64,000 bases of DNA from Forficula auricularia (GCA_024734495.1 JALMQS010000099.1:99995379-100059378), one strand, 5' to 3'; positions 43,195-55,085 are shown, counted from the stretch's first letter. The notes: generated from the sequence alone by a model not told the origin. Numbers and translations are program-made.

Positions 43195-43510
43195 GAAAAA
43201 ATAACACATATCAAAATAAGTGTAATTTATTGAATCCTTTCTCCTTTCCTTTCAAACCGACGTTTTGAGAATTTTTCCCTCCTTCTTCAGGGTTTCAAAG
43301 GGTCAATAGAATGAAACGAATAAAATAAGCTTCCTTCTTACTCTCCACAGTAGTTAGTTCAAAAAAAAACTTTCTTCATTTTTAACAAAGGCATAGAAAA
43401 ACATTTTTTTCCTCCTTTTTCTTAATTTCCGAAACGTCGGTTTGAAAGGAAAGGAGGAAGGATACCAATAAATTACACCTTATTTGATATGTGTTAATTT
43501 TTTCTTTCCT
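43195..43510. repeat. Inverted pair of family C terminal repeats
   Basis: ACACATATCAAAATAAGTGT (43205) is mirrored by ACACCTTATTTGATATGTGT (43475). Each arm contains CCTTTCAAACCGACGTTT or its inverse, the stem I and cleavage end of hammerhead family C. Confidence 0.75.
43248..43301 (-). ncRNA. Hammerhead-like motif C2 (core-mutated)
   Basis: Minus strand: CCTTTGAAACC pairs with GGTTTGAAAGG (only G-G mismatched), CTGAAGA, unpaired A, weak stem II, then AAAA instead of GAAA, CGTC. The longest stem I of the family, but the conserved G is lost. The + strand partner near 43432-43452 keeps GAAACGTCGGTTTG but has no CTGAAGA. Confidence 0.55.
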
Positions 43511-43639
43511 CACTACCTCTGGGCTGCCTTCCATTACATTCAATTAAAATTTCTACCAGTCCGTCTCTCTCCAGAGAAAATTTCGTTGCATATAAATTAA
43601 ATTTTATTTCAATTGTATTATATTTTGGCTACGATTAAA

Positions 43640-43720
43640 AATCGCTCTTTTTACCTGAAATTAAAAATAATATTAATATATTGATTTTATCTGAAGCAAA
43701 AAATTACCGAGCATCGGTAC
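43640..43720 (+). mobile_element. Helitron-like family 2, 3' end
   Basis: AAATTAAAAATAATATTAA and ACCGAGCATCGGTAC before T. The hairpin lacks its GCT arm. Only the 3' end is present. Confidence 0.6.
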
Positions 43721-43956
43721 TTTTTATTTATATGAGAATTCATAATTTTTGGTTAAGATCTTTGAATTCTCATTAATTTTTTAAGGATAGTTAAACGTTT
43801 GAAAAAATGATTTGCCTAGAATTTTTGTGGTGCGTATTAAATTTACACTAGACATTGATTAGAAATATTCAGCGCCGCCTGAATAGTCTAAGCTTATGCA
43901 TTCGAATAGAACGCCATATGTTGCAGGTTGCATCCTTAGGAGTTAACATTATAATA

Positions 43957-45074
43957 CACTACGGTGCATAAAAATCGAGCAAATTATTTTTAAAATTGTT
44001 ATAAATAACCATTTAATTTGTTCTATTAACTCTCAGGCTAACATATTCAATAAATAATGTTGATAATTTTTGAATTGTGTAAAAAATAAATAAATATAAA
44101 TTAAAAGATAGAATTACAAATTATCATACTTTCTCAATATCACTAAATTTTAATAAATTTTTAATAAAAAGATCAAATTCCATTTGAAATCTACTCTTAT
44201 TAAACGAGCAAAAATTGTATATTTATTTATATATATTTATTTATATATATTGTATCTTGGTTCTATTTTGAAAAACGGCCCTACCGATTTTGATGAAACA
44301 AAATCTATTAACAAGTTTTGAGGATGAGAAAACGATCTGGCTAGGTCTGGACCTCATCAAAATTCATCTTAATTGATTTTTTCTTAATTAAAGTAATTAT
44401 TGATAGATGAAAATCTCAATAAAAAAATTGATTTGACGCATGTCAGATTAGAACCAGAGACCTCTTGCATCAGAGGCATAGACTTAACCAGTAGATCATA
44501 GAACAATTTTAAAAATCTTTGCTTTTTACTTTTACTAAAATGAATATTTTTGAATTAGACTTTATTATAAATGTGGAAATAATTGAATATATTATATATA
44601 GCTATGTATTTTATAAATAGAATTTATTGAAATATGTATAATTGAATTAAGCTGAAAGAAAGACAACAATTAATATACTATACCTATTTATTTGTATTTT
44701 TTAATTTGAAAACGGTTCTCAAATAAAAATCGACATTTTTATCAGAATTTTAAATTAAAAATAATATTAAAATAATGCTTTTAACTGAAGAAAAAGTTAC
44801 CGAGCATCGCTCGGTGCCTCCGAGTACTATCAATAAAATGAATAATTTTGAATTAAGCATCATTGATAGAAAGATAATATATACAAAATGGATATTTTTG
44901 AAGTTGAAGCAGTTCATATTATCTGCCTAATTAATCAAGGGCTAAGCAACGACAAGTGGCAAGTACACTTGAAATAATCAATAATTTCAATAATTTATAG
45001 TTGTGAAAAAATCAAAAATGATTTACTATTTAATAAAATTTTTATTGGTGGCTCGATTTTTTTGCACCGCAGTG
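43957..45074. mobile_element. Tc1-like nonautonomous element
   Basis: CACTACGGTGCATAAAAATC (43957) and GATTTTTTTGCACCGCAGTG (45055-45074) are inverted ends flanked by TA on both sides. No transposase. Helitron family 2 (44190-44827) is nested inside. Confidence 0.85.
44190..44827 (+). mobile_element. Helitron-like family 2 copy nested in Tc1 element
   Basis: A|TCTACTCTTATTAAACGAGC at 44190; hairpin ACCGAGCATCGCTCGGT, CCTCCGAGTAC ending 44827 before T. A tRNA-like text in inverse orientation (near 44440-44505, CAGATTAGAACCAGAGACC) lies in its middle. Confidence 0.78.
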
Positions 45075-45215
45075 TAGTTTTAAAATTGGTGGCAAAGCTG
45101 AAAAGAATGGAGAAATATTAACTTAAATATGAAACAAATTTCTGATTATTTTTCTAAAATAACTGTATTAGTGTGTATTTGTTGTAATAGTAGATATGTT
45201 TCTTGATTGTTTTAG

Positions 45216-45350
45216 GATGAACTGCTGTATCGGTTGGCCTCTCTTGAAGTTCAGCTGACACCCCTTCGAAGAAGAGCCAATCAATCGCTCAGTCAATGGG
45301 AGGCCATTAAATTCTATCTGGACAACCAGGCTGACAGCATTGCTGCCCAA
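45216..45350 (+). CDS. prom: Prominin-like gene, exon 5 (second extracellular domain)
   Basis: Acceptor TTGTTTTAG (45215), donor GTATAT after CAA (45351). 45 codons, phase 0 on both sides: DELLYRLASLEVQLTPLRRR, ANQSLSQWEAIKFYLDNQ and ADSIAAQ. It continues the helical bundle; LEVQLTPLRRRANQSL corresponds to the prominin stretch with RVLPIEQSLSTL. Contains a sequon N-Q-S. Frame intact. GTATAT is a weaker donor than the others. Confidence 0.78.
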
Positions 45351-45654
45351 GTATATTTATGTCCCTACACCCACCACTACACCCCACCTCATGGTCATTC
45401 GCTCTCTCTCTCCATCAGGGATTGAATCCCCAAGGAAAACTAATATAAAAAATATTTTTCACTTTTATTGAGCCCTTTATTGAACATTTTCTCACTGTTG
45501 GATCTCAAGAAAGGAAGAAAAGGTGATAGTTGGCTGGCTTTTTATGTCCCCGAATACCACATGCTTTTTACACCCAGGCCCCGTAGTAAAAAAATAATGA
45601 AATTTTATTAAATATAGACAATTTTTTATTATTATTTAAGTACCTATTTATTAA
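45351..45654. other. Intron 5, proximal part
   Basis: No gene or repeat recognised. Confidence 0.35.
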
Positions 45655-46735
45655 CTTTTAAGGAGTTCGGTGTTGGTTCTTTTTTTTTTTAATGCAATCG
45701 AATGCAAGAAGGGGTGTACCAGTAAAGATGCAGCCCCTATGGATCTCGAAAGACCCTTGCATTACCGAAGAGAAGGGAAAGTTGATTAAGTGAGAGGGTG
45801 TAGACGTAGGTGTCTATGCACTCCGGTTTTGAAGGTTTGAAGATTATAAGTGCTGGGAAAGATGGAGGCTGGGAGGGAGTTCCAGTTCCTTGAAGTCATG
45901 GGGATATATGAATTGGCGAATGAAGTGGTCCGGCACTTTTCTAATTTGACCGCGAAGAGTGTTGGGAGTCGGCAAAACGCGTGCTACGTGCAAAGCATGC
46001 TTTGGGGGGAATTATTGATTTTATCTCATCAGAGCACCTGCCGTGATAGTATCTATAGAAAAGGGAAAGGGCAGAGACATTTCTTCGATGAGCCAGCGAG
46101 TCGAGGGAGTCGGTGAGGGTAGAATCGTCAATTAGCCTGACGGCTCGTTTCTGAATTGCATCAAGGGTAGCAAGAGAATATTTTGAGGCTCCTCTCCATA
46201 GATGAGAGCCGTATTCGAGACAGGGGCGGATTTGGGCCTTGTAGATGGTGAGAAGTTGTGGGGGTTTGTAAAATCGCTTGGACCTGAATAAGAGGCCAAT
46301 CTTCCTTGCTGTAGATTTCGCTACAGAGGAGATGTGTTCATTCCAAGACAGGTCAGATGCGACAGAGACGCCCAACATGGATAGGCTGTCACACATTTTC
46401 AGGGTATTCGAATCGAAATGAATATCAGGGAAATCTTTATTTTCGCGCCTAGAAATTAGACAGCATTGAGTCTTGTTTGAATTAAAGTTAACTAAATTTT
46501 GAGAGCCCCATTTATTCAGTTTGTCTAGGTCGAGAATAATTGAGGAGGCAACATTGATTCGATTATTCGGGAGTGCGGGTTTGCCGTGCAGAGTGCTATC
46601 GTCGGCGTAGCAATGAGTGGGGTTTGCCGTTTGATCAGGGATCTAGGTGAAACATTTTAATATAATAATAAAACTTGAGTAAGATACGAGGTTTTTTGTG
46701 AAACCTACCTCGTATCTTACTCAAGTTTTATTATT
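45655..46735. repeat. Penelope-type terminal repeat split by a LINE, with palindrome
   Basis: 45655-45680 reads TTTTAAGGAGTTCGGTGTTG and resumes at 46640 with CTAGGTGAAACATTTTAATA; the unsplit form is at 25437-25500. 46650-46735 is an inverted repeat, TACTCGTATCTTACTC-type arms (AACTTGAGTAAGATACGAGG against CCTCGTATCTTACTCAAGTT). Confidence 0.8.
45681..46639 (-). pseudogene. LINE 3' fragment (family J, copy 3)
   Basis: Minus strand, poly(A) as a T-run at 45680-45690. The 151-codon frame 45941-46396 reads LGVSVASDLSWNEHISSV, LTIYKAQIRPCLEYGSHLWR and DSLDSLAHRRNVSALSLF, the conserved region after the reverse transcriptase. Upstream (46400-46640) the frame is broken but the same RT-end text is recognisable. 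Truncated at 46639 in the middle of the RT. The target is the Penelope repeat. Confidence 0.82.
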
Positions 46736-46884
46736 ATACCTATTTATTATTATTATTATCTAGGGTAGTGATCCTCAAAAGTGGAGGTCCCGAAAAATAT
46801 TTGGGGGATAGCAGAAAAATTGATGACGGATCAATTATTTTTTTTTCAAATATTTTGTAAATTTAAAATATCCATAGGTATATA

Positions 46885-47626
46885 CACTGTGGTGCAAAAA
46901 AGTGGAAGACTTGGGTGATTGGGTGTGAAAAGAGGGCCTGTCGCTGGTCTCGTTGACATCAACCCTAATTCCCGGAGACGTCTTCTGATAGTCCAAACAC
47001 TTAGGTTGACTTGTCGAGTTTGTAGAAGCCGCTGTTGAATTTGCTCAACTGCTGTACAATGCCGATCCCTCAATAGGTATCCAATAGTATGAATCGGTCA
47101 TCTCTCTCATTTGAAGCTCTAATTCTCCTGGCATAAGAGTTTGTTTCTCTATATCGTTTTATCCACAGAGCTTTGTGGATTCTTCCAACCGATGCTTTAA
47201 GTCGTTGAGCGACATACCTACAGATACGATCTTCCATCATTTATTAGAGCTACAGCTTGAGCTACTTCCTGGGTCTTTATAGGCATTATGCTTGGACAAT
47301 ATTTCAAATGAAATTAAATTAAAAGATGAGATATTCAAATCGAACTGAGAAACATTAAAATATTCAATTTAATTCGATATTAGACGATTAAAATTTAATA
47401 CAATTATTCAATAAAGGGATCAGATTTCAAACCTGAAAATTTATGCTAGTTTAAATAAATTTAATTTTAAATGGTTTAAATTAAAGTAATACATTGTTTT
47501 CACTCTAAAAATGTTTAAAACTATTTCTACAATCACATTAAAAGTTTCAATAAAATATGTTTTTTCTGAAAATTATTTGAAAAAACTAAATTTTTCTAAG
47601 TTTTCCACTTTTTTTGCACCACAGTG
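46885..47626 (-). mobile_element. Tc1-like element, internally deleted
   Basis: CACTGTGGTGCAAAAAAGTG and CACTTTTTTTGCACCACAGTG ends flanked by TA. The minus-strand frame 46846-47073 contains QQRLLQTRQVNLSVWTIRRR and LRELGLMSTRPA, the second helix-turn-helix half of a Tc1 transposase. The catalytic domain is absent. Confidence 0.85.
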
Positions 47627-47850
47627 TATAAAACACAGGGTGAGAGACAACACACAGACAAAATCGCTCTACCTAAAGGACTGAAATTTTGAGAGTGCAT
47701 TCCTATAATGACAAAGATAACCGTTTAGAAGTTTTTTTTTTGAAATTCGAACCCTAAAGGGGGAAAACCTCCAAAATGTGTTTTCAAAGTTTTTCAAGAT
47801 TTCTTAAACGAGAAAAGATATTGACATGTCACGTTGTATTTCTTCATTGA

Positions 47851-47904
47851 CCTTTCAAAACCCTGAAGAAGTAAGAAAGAAACCTCCGAAATATCAGTTT
47901 TAAA
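47851..47904 (+). ncRNA. Degenerate hammerhead-like motif C4
   Basis: CTTTCAAAACC, CTGAAGA (47863-47869), GAAA (47888-47891), TATC, then AGTTTT. Stem I survives with one mismatch, stem II does not pair well. Probably inactive. Confidence 0.45.
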
Positions 47905-48119
47905 TAGAAAGATCAATTTTAATAGACTGATGAAGACCTCCAAACTATAGTTTAGTTATAAATAAATTAAAAATTTATTTTTCAGGAGAAAAACACACTC
48001 ATTTATTGTCTCCTTTAATAGAAGATAGATATTATAATTTTCCTTCTTTTTTGGACCTTGGACTATTTTTTATGGTGGAAAATCTTTTATAGGCACTAGG
48101 ATAAATCACCTCTTTCAAA

Positions 48120-48470
48120 TTTTCTCCACCCTAGAACCTCGAATATCTTCAGGGAGGTGGGCGGTCTATTTTGGTTTTCTTCCATTTCTATAATCTTCAT
48201 TATTTTCCCAATGAATTCCTGCAAGGCTTCCCATGTCTTCCTGTCTTCGATCATGAGACCCACCAGACTTTATGAAGAAATTTTTCTTCTGGTGTTCTCA
48301 TCAATCTGGTCCCTCTCTGGCTTCCATCTTTCGCATTTAAAAATTGTGTGTGCCACTATATCTATCCCATCGCAGTACGTGCAAACATCACTCTCGGACT
48401 TCTCTATCTTTTTTACGAATGTCCTGAAACACTCACTTACTCTATTTTACTTTCTATGTGATAGCTTAAG
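48120..48470 (-). pseudogene. R1-like LINE C-terminus
   Basis: Reverse translation of the plus strand gives SESDVCTYCDGIDIVAHTIF and KCERWKPERDQIDENTRRK, a CCHC knuckle typical of the end of R1-clade ORFs. A TAA interrupts soon after. About 110 residues in total, 5'-truncated. Confidence 0.72.
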
Positions 48471-49289
48471 GAGTCCAAATCACTACCCCTGTCCCTAAAT
48501 TGAATTTAACTAACATTGGAGGGTTATTAAGAATCACTTAGCTATTTTTGACGATTAATTAATCCCAAAGGCATTGCCCGTGTACACCGCGTGGAGGTGG
48601 ATTCGTTCAATTTGGTTCTAGCTATATCTAAGAAAATATTAAATATACCCATTTACAGTTTGCTTTGTGAGTGGCCTGGTTGTAGTAACCAGGGTTTTTT
48701 CTAGGTATGCGCAGCACAGAGTGATGCCGCACATTTACATTTCTTAGGTTCTAGTTCGCTATAAATAGTATGCGCAGTTGCACGAACTGTGGGTTCGTGG
48801 AGCTACACATTTATAGTTAAATATAAAGGTTATGCTTATTTTTAGTTCACAATGAATATTTATGCGTTTCTGCACTATATATGGTATGTATTCGCGGAGG
48901 TATACATTTACAGTTCACATTTAACGTATATGGAGATATACAGTTTATATATTAAAATTAATAATATCACATAGTAGAACTTATCCATTAAATCTCAAGT
49001 AGAATGTGTTGGTATTTCTTACACGTAGATGTGCGGATTTTAATGTCCGCGCATCTTCCCATTTACATTGTTATTATACTATTTTCTATCAGCTGGTCCA
49101 GCCCGGACTCGTGGCTTATCACAATAACAATAACACATCGTGAATGTGTTGTTTCCTAATTTGAAATGCTGCTTTGGCGAAATTTTGAAGTTTTTTGAAG
49201 AGATTTTTGTTTTCAATTACATAGTTTCGAAACATCGTTTATAAAACCTGTCCTAAAACAGCCATGTCCCGTAAGAATCTGAGTTAAGT
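48471..49289. other. Intron 5, no gene seen
   Basis: Slightly less AT-rich than most introns. Recurrent short words (TATTTATGCG, TACACATTTATAGTT) give a degenerate repetitive look at 48720-48960, with no clear unit. Confidence 0.35.
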
Positions 49290-49665
49290 AATAATTCAGC
49301 CTCCTGTGTGGGCAATTCAGTCATACATCGATTTAATAACTTACGGCGCACCGATATGGTTTGAAGCTGCAAATAAGACACAATACAAGAAGAAACTGAC
49401 AACAGTTCAAAGAAAAATGCTCATTATAGTTGCAAGTACTTACAGAACAGTGTTTTCAAGAGCCATACAAGTGGTTACTGGAGTTGTTCCAATCGATCTG
49501 TTGATCGAGGAGAGGAAAAGTCTCTACAACAGAGCAGAGAAATCGTACCATCCAGGCATGACAGGATCTCTGGGGCCGCAAGAAGATGTGGCACAGTGGA
49601 CCAAGAAGCAAATTCCACAAATCGATGTATTGGACTTTGGACTGACTCATCTGAAAATTTAACAG
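49290..49665 (+). pseudogene. R1-type LINE fragment, post-RT region
   Basis: Open frame 49306-49662 with ITYGAPIWFEAANKTQYKKK, LTTVQRKMLIIVASTYRTV and VTGVVPIDLLIEERKSLYNR. This thumb-region pattern (GAPIW, QR..L..A.AYRT, P.DLL..ER) is characteristic of R1/Waldo-like LINEs. The catalytic domain upstream is not present. GC-richer 49840-49950 may be its continuation. Confidence 0.75.
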
Positions 49666-50206
49666 TAGAAGGAAAAATAATAATTGATGAATTTGGTAGT
49701 GAAGTAAAAAACCCTCTTACTAAATTGGAGAGCGTAGGTCAAAAACCAAGAAAATTACCACCTTGAGAGAGGACAAGGAGATTTTTTATCTCTGACCAGG
49801 TTATTGGCTCGAGGTATTTACAGTTTGATTACGGTCATTAAATTGTAACGGGCTGTGAGAAGGGGATAAGAACCATTGGCCTATTGGCCACCCTTTCCGG
49901 GGTAGATAAGAAAGCCATCCAGCTCAATGGCGGAGATAAGCTGCCCATTTTCAAACCAAATGATTATTTACTTCCTTCAAATGACATTTTCCAAAAAAAA
50001 AAATCAATTTTTTTTTATTGTTATTTAGTAAATTATTATTTAATTACTTTCTTTTAAGCAAGTAATAAATCAATTCACTTTTTGAGGTCGTTTAAATCAA
50101 TTAAGATAAAATTTACTTACAAGATTAAAAGATAGTTTCTAAAAAAAACAATGTTAGTTGTCCGTCCTCAAAGTCTAAAGTCTCATCGGGGTGTATATAC
50201 GTGTGT

Positions 50207-50937
50207 TTTTTTTTTTTTTTTTTTTTTTATAGAGGTTTAGGAAATGCCTTCGCACCATGGCAAATAATTTTCAGTACCTGCCGAGTGTCGGACTTGCACC
50301 GACTAAACCCTTTCCTCTGCGGCCTTTTAATTCCCCCGCGGGACGACCGCTAGGTATTGCATCGCGGGGAGGCCTTAGCCGTAGCTCTTGCTTCCGTTTC
50401 GTTTAGACTACGTTTCTTATCCTTTCCAGGCGACGCAGCTCCTGCATGATCTGCGACGCAAATGTTTGGACCGCGGACCATTTGGCAATTGATTCCAACA
50501 TGCCCGGGACCATCCCTTCCACACACAGCTCATCACCCATCACCTCTCGAAGCTCGTCTCTATGTTGTGAGAAGCGCGGGCAATAAAAAATTATGTGTTC
50601 CGCATCCTCGATAACGTTTTCGCCGCAACCGGGGCATCCTGGTGCACTCTCGTGGCCAAACCTGTGCAAATATGCACGAAAACACCCATGGCCGCTCAAA
50701 AACTGAGTAAGATAAAAATCCACCTCACCATGGGTGCGTCCAATCCACTGTTCTATACTTGGGATCAATCGATGTGTCCATCGACCCTTGGTCGACCGGT
50801 CCCAATATACCTGCCACTCTCTTAGGAAGCTCGATCTTATCGCCCCCCGGTCACCTCTCTCTCTTGATATACCCTACAGCGCTCCTTTGCTAAGGTGGTG
50901 ATGGGAAGCATTCCGGCAATAACGCAAATAACATAAC
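50207..50937 (-). pseudogene. R1-type LINE 3' copy with target duplication
   Basis: Minus strand, poly(A) as T20+ from 50206. The 121-codon frame 50403-50768 has HGEVDFYLTQFLSGHGCFRA, YLHRFGHESAPGCPGCGEN and DAEHIIFYCPRFSQHR (zinc knuckle CPGC...H...C), the R1-clade C-terminus. Flanked by a 14-bp duplication GTATATACGTGTGT at 50193-50206 and 50938-50951. 5'-truncated on insertion; looks recent. Confidence 0.88.
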
Positions 50938-50943
50938 GTATAT

Positions 50944-50944
<1 letters not shown>

Positions 50945-50987
<43 letters not shown>
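50945..50987. repeat. (GT)n microsatellite
   Basis: About 20 GT units next to the LINE target duplication. Confidence 0.95.
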
Positions 50988-50988
<1 letters not shown>

Positions 50989-51415
50989 GACCTATAAGGA
51001 CCGTTTATTTTGAAAATGGTGTAAGTTTATTTTTTGTTATTTCGATATATTTATATTTATATAAATAAATTTTTATAAATACATATATTTATCAGTGACG
51101 GGCGGTTATAAGAGATGCCGTCCAAAAAAACCCTTCAATTTTTAAAATTTTATTTTATTTTTCACTTCTTTTTGAAAAATTTATCGATAAACTCAGAATT
51201 TTTTGTTATTATTCAAGTTTTATATAGGTATTAGATTTTTCATGACACGGTATGAAAATACTCTTGACGTTTTGAAATTGTATGGATACACAGCATCCAT
51301 GGACTGCACCCCACTATTTATATATTATGTTATATCATTCGCATCCGTATTAAAATTCATATAAGGAATCGTAAAGAAGTAAATAAATTAAAGTTCAGAG
51401 TTTTTTTTTTAAATA

Positions 51416-51457
51416 AGCCAGAGGTTTTGTCAATTTATTTTGACTTCCTCAGTGGCT
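51416..51457 (-). ncRNA. Hammerhead-like motif D6 (core-mutated)
   Basis: Minus strand: AGCCA pairs exactly with TGGCT, CTGAGGA, unpaired A, perfect stem II GTCAA/TTGAC, AAAA in place of GAAA, CCTC (CUC is an allowed cleavage triplet). Confidence 0.58.
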
Positions 51458-51519
51458 CGTTTCATCTCTCTTCCATCACATTTATATCTACTTACTAATT
51501 TAAATTTGGAAAGAAATAT

Positions 51520-53200
51520 GTCGGTAAGTCAAATTGATTAGAAGGAAAAAGGAAAGAATATTATTGAAGATATGATAGACAAGAATTAAAATGATCCGAG
51601 AATGATGTGGAAAACTCTAAAAGAAATAATAAAAAAAGGAGAGGAGACACGGGGACAAGGAAGATACATAATGTCCGATTTTGAAATATTAAATAATACA
51701 GAGGAATGTGAGTTAGCAGATAAATTTAATTTATATTATACAAAAGAGTATTAAGGATATAACTAAGACAATAAATAGAAGCAACAGTCAAAAAACTATT
51801 TATACTAGAAGAAAACAAGGGAATGATAGAAAATTTTGAATTGGTTGATGTACACCAAGTTGAACGATCATTACTGAACTTGCCACACAAGAAAGGAACC
51901 GATGAAGAATAAGTAGTAACAATGAAAAACAAGCGTCCCTGAATTATAAAGAAGAATTAATGGGTATAATAAATGATGAAGTAGGGGCATATGCCCTGAG
52001 GATGGAAAACATCCAACAATTATGCCAATTCCTAAAATAGCAAAACCAAACAAAGCAAGTGAATATGGTAATAAATGTATTGCCGATTGTAAGTATTGGA
52101 ATTGGTGGTAAAAAACAATAAAAATCTATAGAAAACAACAAAATAATAACGGAACACCAATCGGGATTTGAAAAATCACTCTTTAGTAATACAAACTGTT
52201 ATGATGATTGAAACTCACAATAAATTGAAGAAATAATAGGAGTCATATTTCTGGACTTGAAACGAGCATTTGAGACAGTAGATAGGGAAATATTATTAGA
52301 TAAATTATATCAATATAGATGAGAGGAATGGTAACAAAATGGTTAAAGTCATATCTAAATAATAAACATAAAGGATTAAATTTAATAGCAATGCTCTAAA
52401 TCTATTATAACCAAGTACAGGGTCCCACACGGGATCTGTATTGGGCCCACTGTTGTTCTCATTGTATATAAATGATATAATTCAGATTTGCCAAAGATAC
52501 ACAATAAAAATGTTTGCAGATGACACAATTATATATGTGAAAATTTAGCAGTGCTGAATTGAGACAGAGACTGAATGAAGTATTACATTATTGAAAAGTG
52601 GATGAATAATAATGGACTGAAAATGAATGCTACCAAGACGAAATATATGTTAATTAAAAGTGTGCGAAAAAGAACGAGGAAAAACACAATATAAAAGGTT
52701 TTAGATGGCACAGAAATGAAGAACGTGGAAAAGATAAAGTATCTAGGTGTTATTATCGATAGTGAACTTAAATTTGATGATCACTGCATTACATCTAAGA
52801 AAATAGGGAAAAAATTAGTTTCTTAAACAGAATAGGAAATAGCATATCTGACTATACTAGATGTATAGTCTATATAAATCAATTAACAACGCCACATTTT
52901 TGAATATTATTACGACGTTATTTAAATCAGAATGGGAGAAATTTCTTCATCAAACTGGATAATGCAAAATCGAGCTATGAGTAATAATACGAACTAGGTA
53001 TACTAAGTTGGAAAAATGCTACAAGTAAATGCAATTTATGTCTATAAAACGGAAGTTCTGTCATTTTGTATTTTATTTTTAAAAATTATAAAGGAATTCT
53101 GCCCATAGAATTAGAAATAAAAAATAGTATTAGTGGAGGGATCGAACGAGCAATGAACTAAATATTATGAAATTAATTTCAGAAGAACGAAAAGTGCGCA
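51520..53200 (+). pseudogene. Decayed LINE reverse transcriptase
   Basis: Scattered frames on + strand: VIFLDLKRAFETVDREILLD (52230-52290), GSVLGPLLFSLYINDIIQIC (52430-52490), MFADDTIIYV (52510-52540, the FADD catalytic motif) and KIKYLGVIIDSELKFDDHC (52730-52790). Many stops and frameshifts, very AT-rich; an old Jockey/I-type copy. The opposite-strand frames listed as open around 51.7-53.4 kb are chance products of AT bias. Confidence 0.78.
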
Positions 53201-53696
53201 AAAAAAGTTTGTTGAGGCATAAAAATGTATATTGACATTCCAACAGAGTTAAAAAACGATGTGACAGTCTTATAATATTTAAACGAAAAATTAAAAGAAT
53301 ACATTTTACAAAAGATAATAATCTTTATTACAACGGCGTATACATCTGTATTTTTCATTAATATGTTCCTATTATATTGAAACTGAGTAATGTCGAAGGA
53401 ATTATATTGATATTTATTTTCATTAATAGAGATGTATAATAAACTATATATGAAATATAAATGTAAACTATAAAATGCCAAAAAGCAGCATAGAAGCTAG
53501 CAATAAAGATCAATCAATCTATGGAAACTATTGGATTGGCAACTAAGTAGTGGTTGTTTAGAAAATCAAAGCAATTTTTCTAATGAACTAATCGCTTTGT
53601 TAATAATGTAATGCCCATTTGATCAATGACCTTTTGCTGCACCAGGCAGCATCATAAATCGTTCATAAAACTTCTGGTTTTATTAGCAAAACTGAA

Positions 53697-54727
53697 TCAG
53701 AAATTGCAGTTGACATCATCATCATTATTGAAATTTTTACCACATTCAAGGGTTTGTAAAGATCGAAATAAAAAGTAATCGAATGGTGCAAGGTCAGGAC
53801 TATATGGTGGATGTGGCAAAACGGCAACCAAGCTCAACCAATTTTTACCAGTGGCTTCAAAGATATTAATGCATGGCCTTACATTGTCATGATGGGGCCA
53901 TAACACCTTTTCGTTGTCAATTCGGCCCGCTTTTCTTCAATTGCATTGTTTAATTTCACGTTAGTTGTTCAATGTAGACAACAAGATTGATCGTTCGGTT
54001 GGGTGGTAAGAGTTCAAAGTAGACAATTCCTTTGTAATCCCACCAAATGATATAAAATATGCGTGTTGTTTGGGCTGGTTCACCAGCTGCTCACGAATCT
54101 TTTCCGCTTGATATTGTTGAGCCCGTATCCACAGATACCTTCGACCTCAAAACCCATAAAATTCTTTCTTCTTCTTTTCGATGGAGGGGCCAACCCAGGC
54201 CTTTAGGGTTACCTTTTAGTCTCCTTCTCTATCGTATCATAAAAAAAAAAAAAAACAACCCATTTCATCTTGATTATCAGTCGTTTTTAAAAATGGATCC
54301 ATTTTCATTACGTTTCTTTGTGTAATCGCAGCTCTTAATGCGTTTGCGTTAAATACGTTTCTTTCAGTTCGTGAGGAACCCGTATCGAGTTTTTTGAACA
54401 TAGCCAAGTTGTTTTAAGTGATTTTCAATACGTGTATGCGATACATGAAGCTTCTCTGCAATCTCGTGTTGTACTGTGACGATCCGAATCGATTATTGCT
54501 TTGATTAGGTCGTCATCAACTTCCAACTGGACGACAAACGTTTCATCTTTGAATTGAAAAATCACAAGTGAAATTGTGGAAACCAATTTTGACACTGCCG
54601 TTCTTTTAAGGCTTCGTCGCCATAACCTTTTCTTTGTGAGTTTGCGATGCATTTTCCACTTTGCGGAAATAAAAAAGCAAATATGACGAAAATGTTCGCT
54701 TTGGTTTTCCATTTTCAGCGACGCCAA
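53697..54727 (-). pseudogene. Mariner transposase remains
   Basis: Two recognisable pieces of one transposase (see the element entry), separated by about 520 bp of damaged sequence that includes the LINE insertion at 54110-54256. FEATGKNWLSLVAVLPHPPY separates the Asp motifs at normal spacing. Confidence 0.8.
54110..54256 (+). pseudogene. LINE 3' tail (family J) inside mariner
   Basis: Shares TATCCACAGATACCTTCGAC, TTCTTTCTTCTTCTTTTC and GGAGGGGCCAACC with 12155-12250, ends CTATCGTATCATAAAA plus A. Only about 150 bp of 3' end. Confidence 0.8.
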
Positions 54728-55040
54728 ACGAAAACTACAACACGATCAAGCACCACTGATTGACAGCTAGTGCCAAGTATCAAATAACAAAATGTGTTTT
54801 ACATTTGGACGCAAACAATACAAAATTCAACTGAATCCATCTATGAGTACAACCAATCTGCAATTACTTCGTTGCCAACCTTATGCTACTTTTTTTCCTT
54901 TGAACAACTAAAAATTGTCACCTTCACATAAAAAAATATACAAAACGGCCATATCAATTTTTTAGTTGTTCAAAACAAAAGTCGTTTCCTGTCTACATTA
55001 CCAAGCCATGAATATGCCGAGAAGAGAGAGATGAAACGTG

Positions 55041-55085
55041 AATCACCGAGGAAGCCAAAATAAATTGACGAAACGTCTGGCTTAT
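55041..55085 (+). ncRNA. Hammerhead-like motif D7
   Basis: CCGAGGA (one base off CTGANGA), unpaired A, stem II GCCAA/TTGAC with one mismatch, GAAA (55070-55073), CGTC, then TGGCTT. Inverted relative to D6, 3.6 kb away; flanking text is also shared, so the two may be ends of one element. Confidence 0.5.

Larger units (their letters stand above)
53531..54882 (-). mobile_element. Classical mariner (DD34D), broken
   Basis: Ends TTGGATTGGCAACTAAGTA and TACTTCGTTGCCAACCTT next to TA. On the minus strand, 54425-54727 holds N-terminal residues (ENQSEHFRHICFFISAKWK), and 53697-53906 holds HHDNVRPC and PPYSPDLAPFDYFLFRSLQ (second and third Asp of DD34D). Several frameshifts and an inserted LINE tail destroy it. 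Confidence 0.85.

Noticed and set aside
49456..49650. Minus-strand frame with two Cys-rich patches
   Set aside because: Shadow of the R1-type LINE frame on the + strand.
53179..53481. 100-codon minus-strand open frame with hydrophobic stretches
   Set aside because: Antisense to a decayed LINE, composition driven by AT bias, no recognisable domain.
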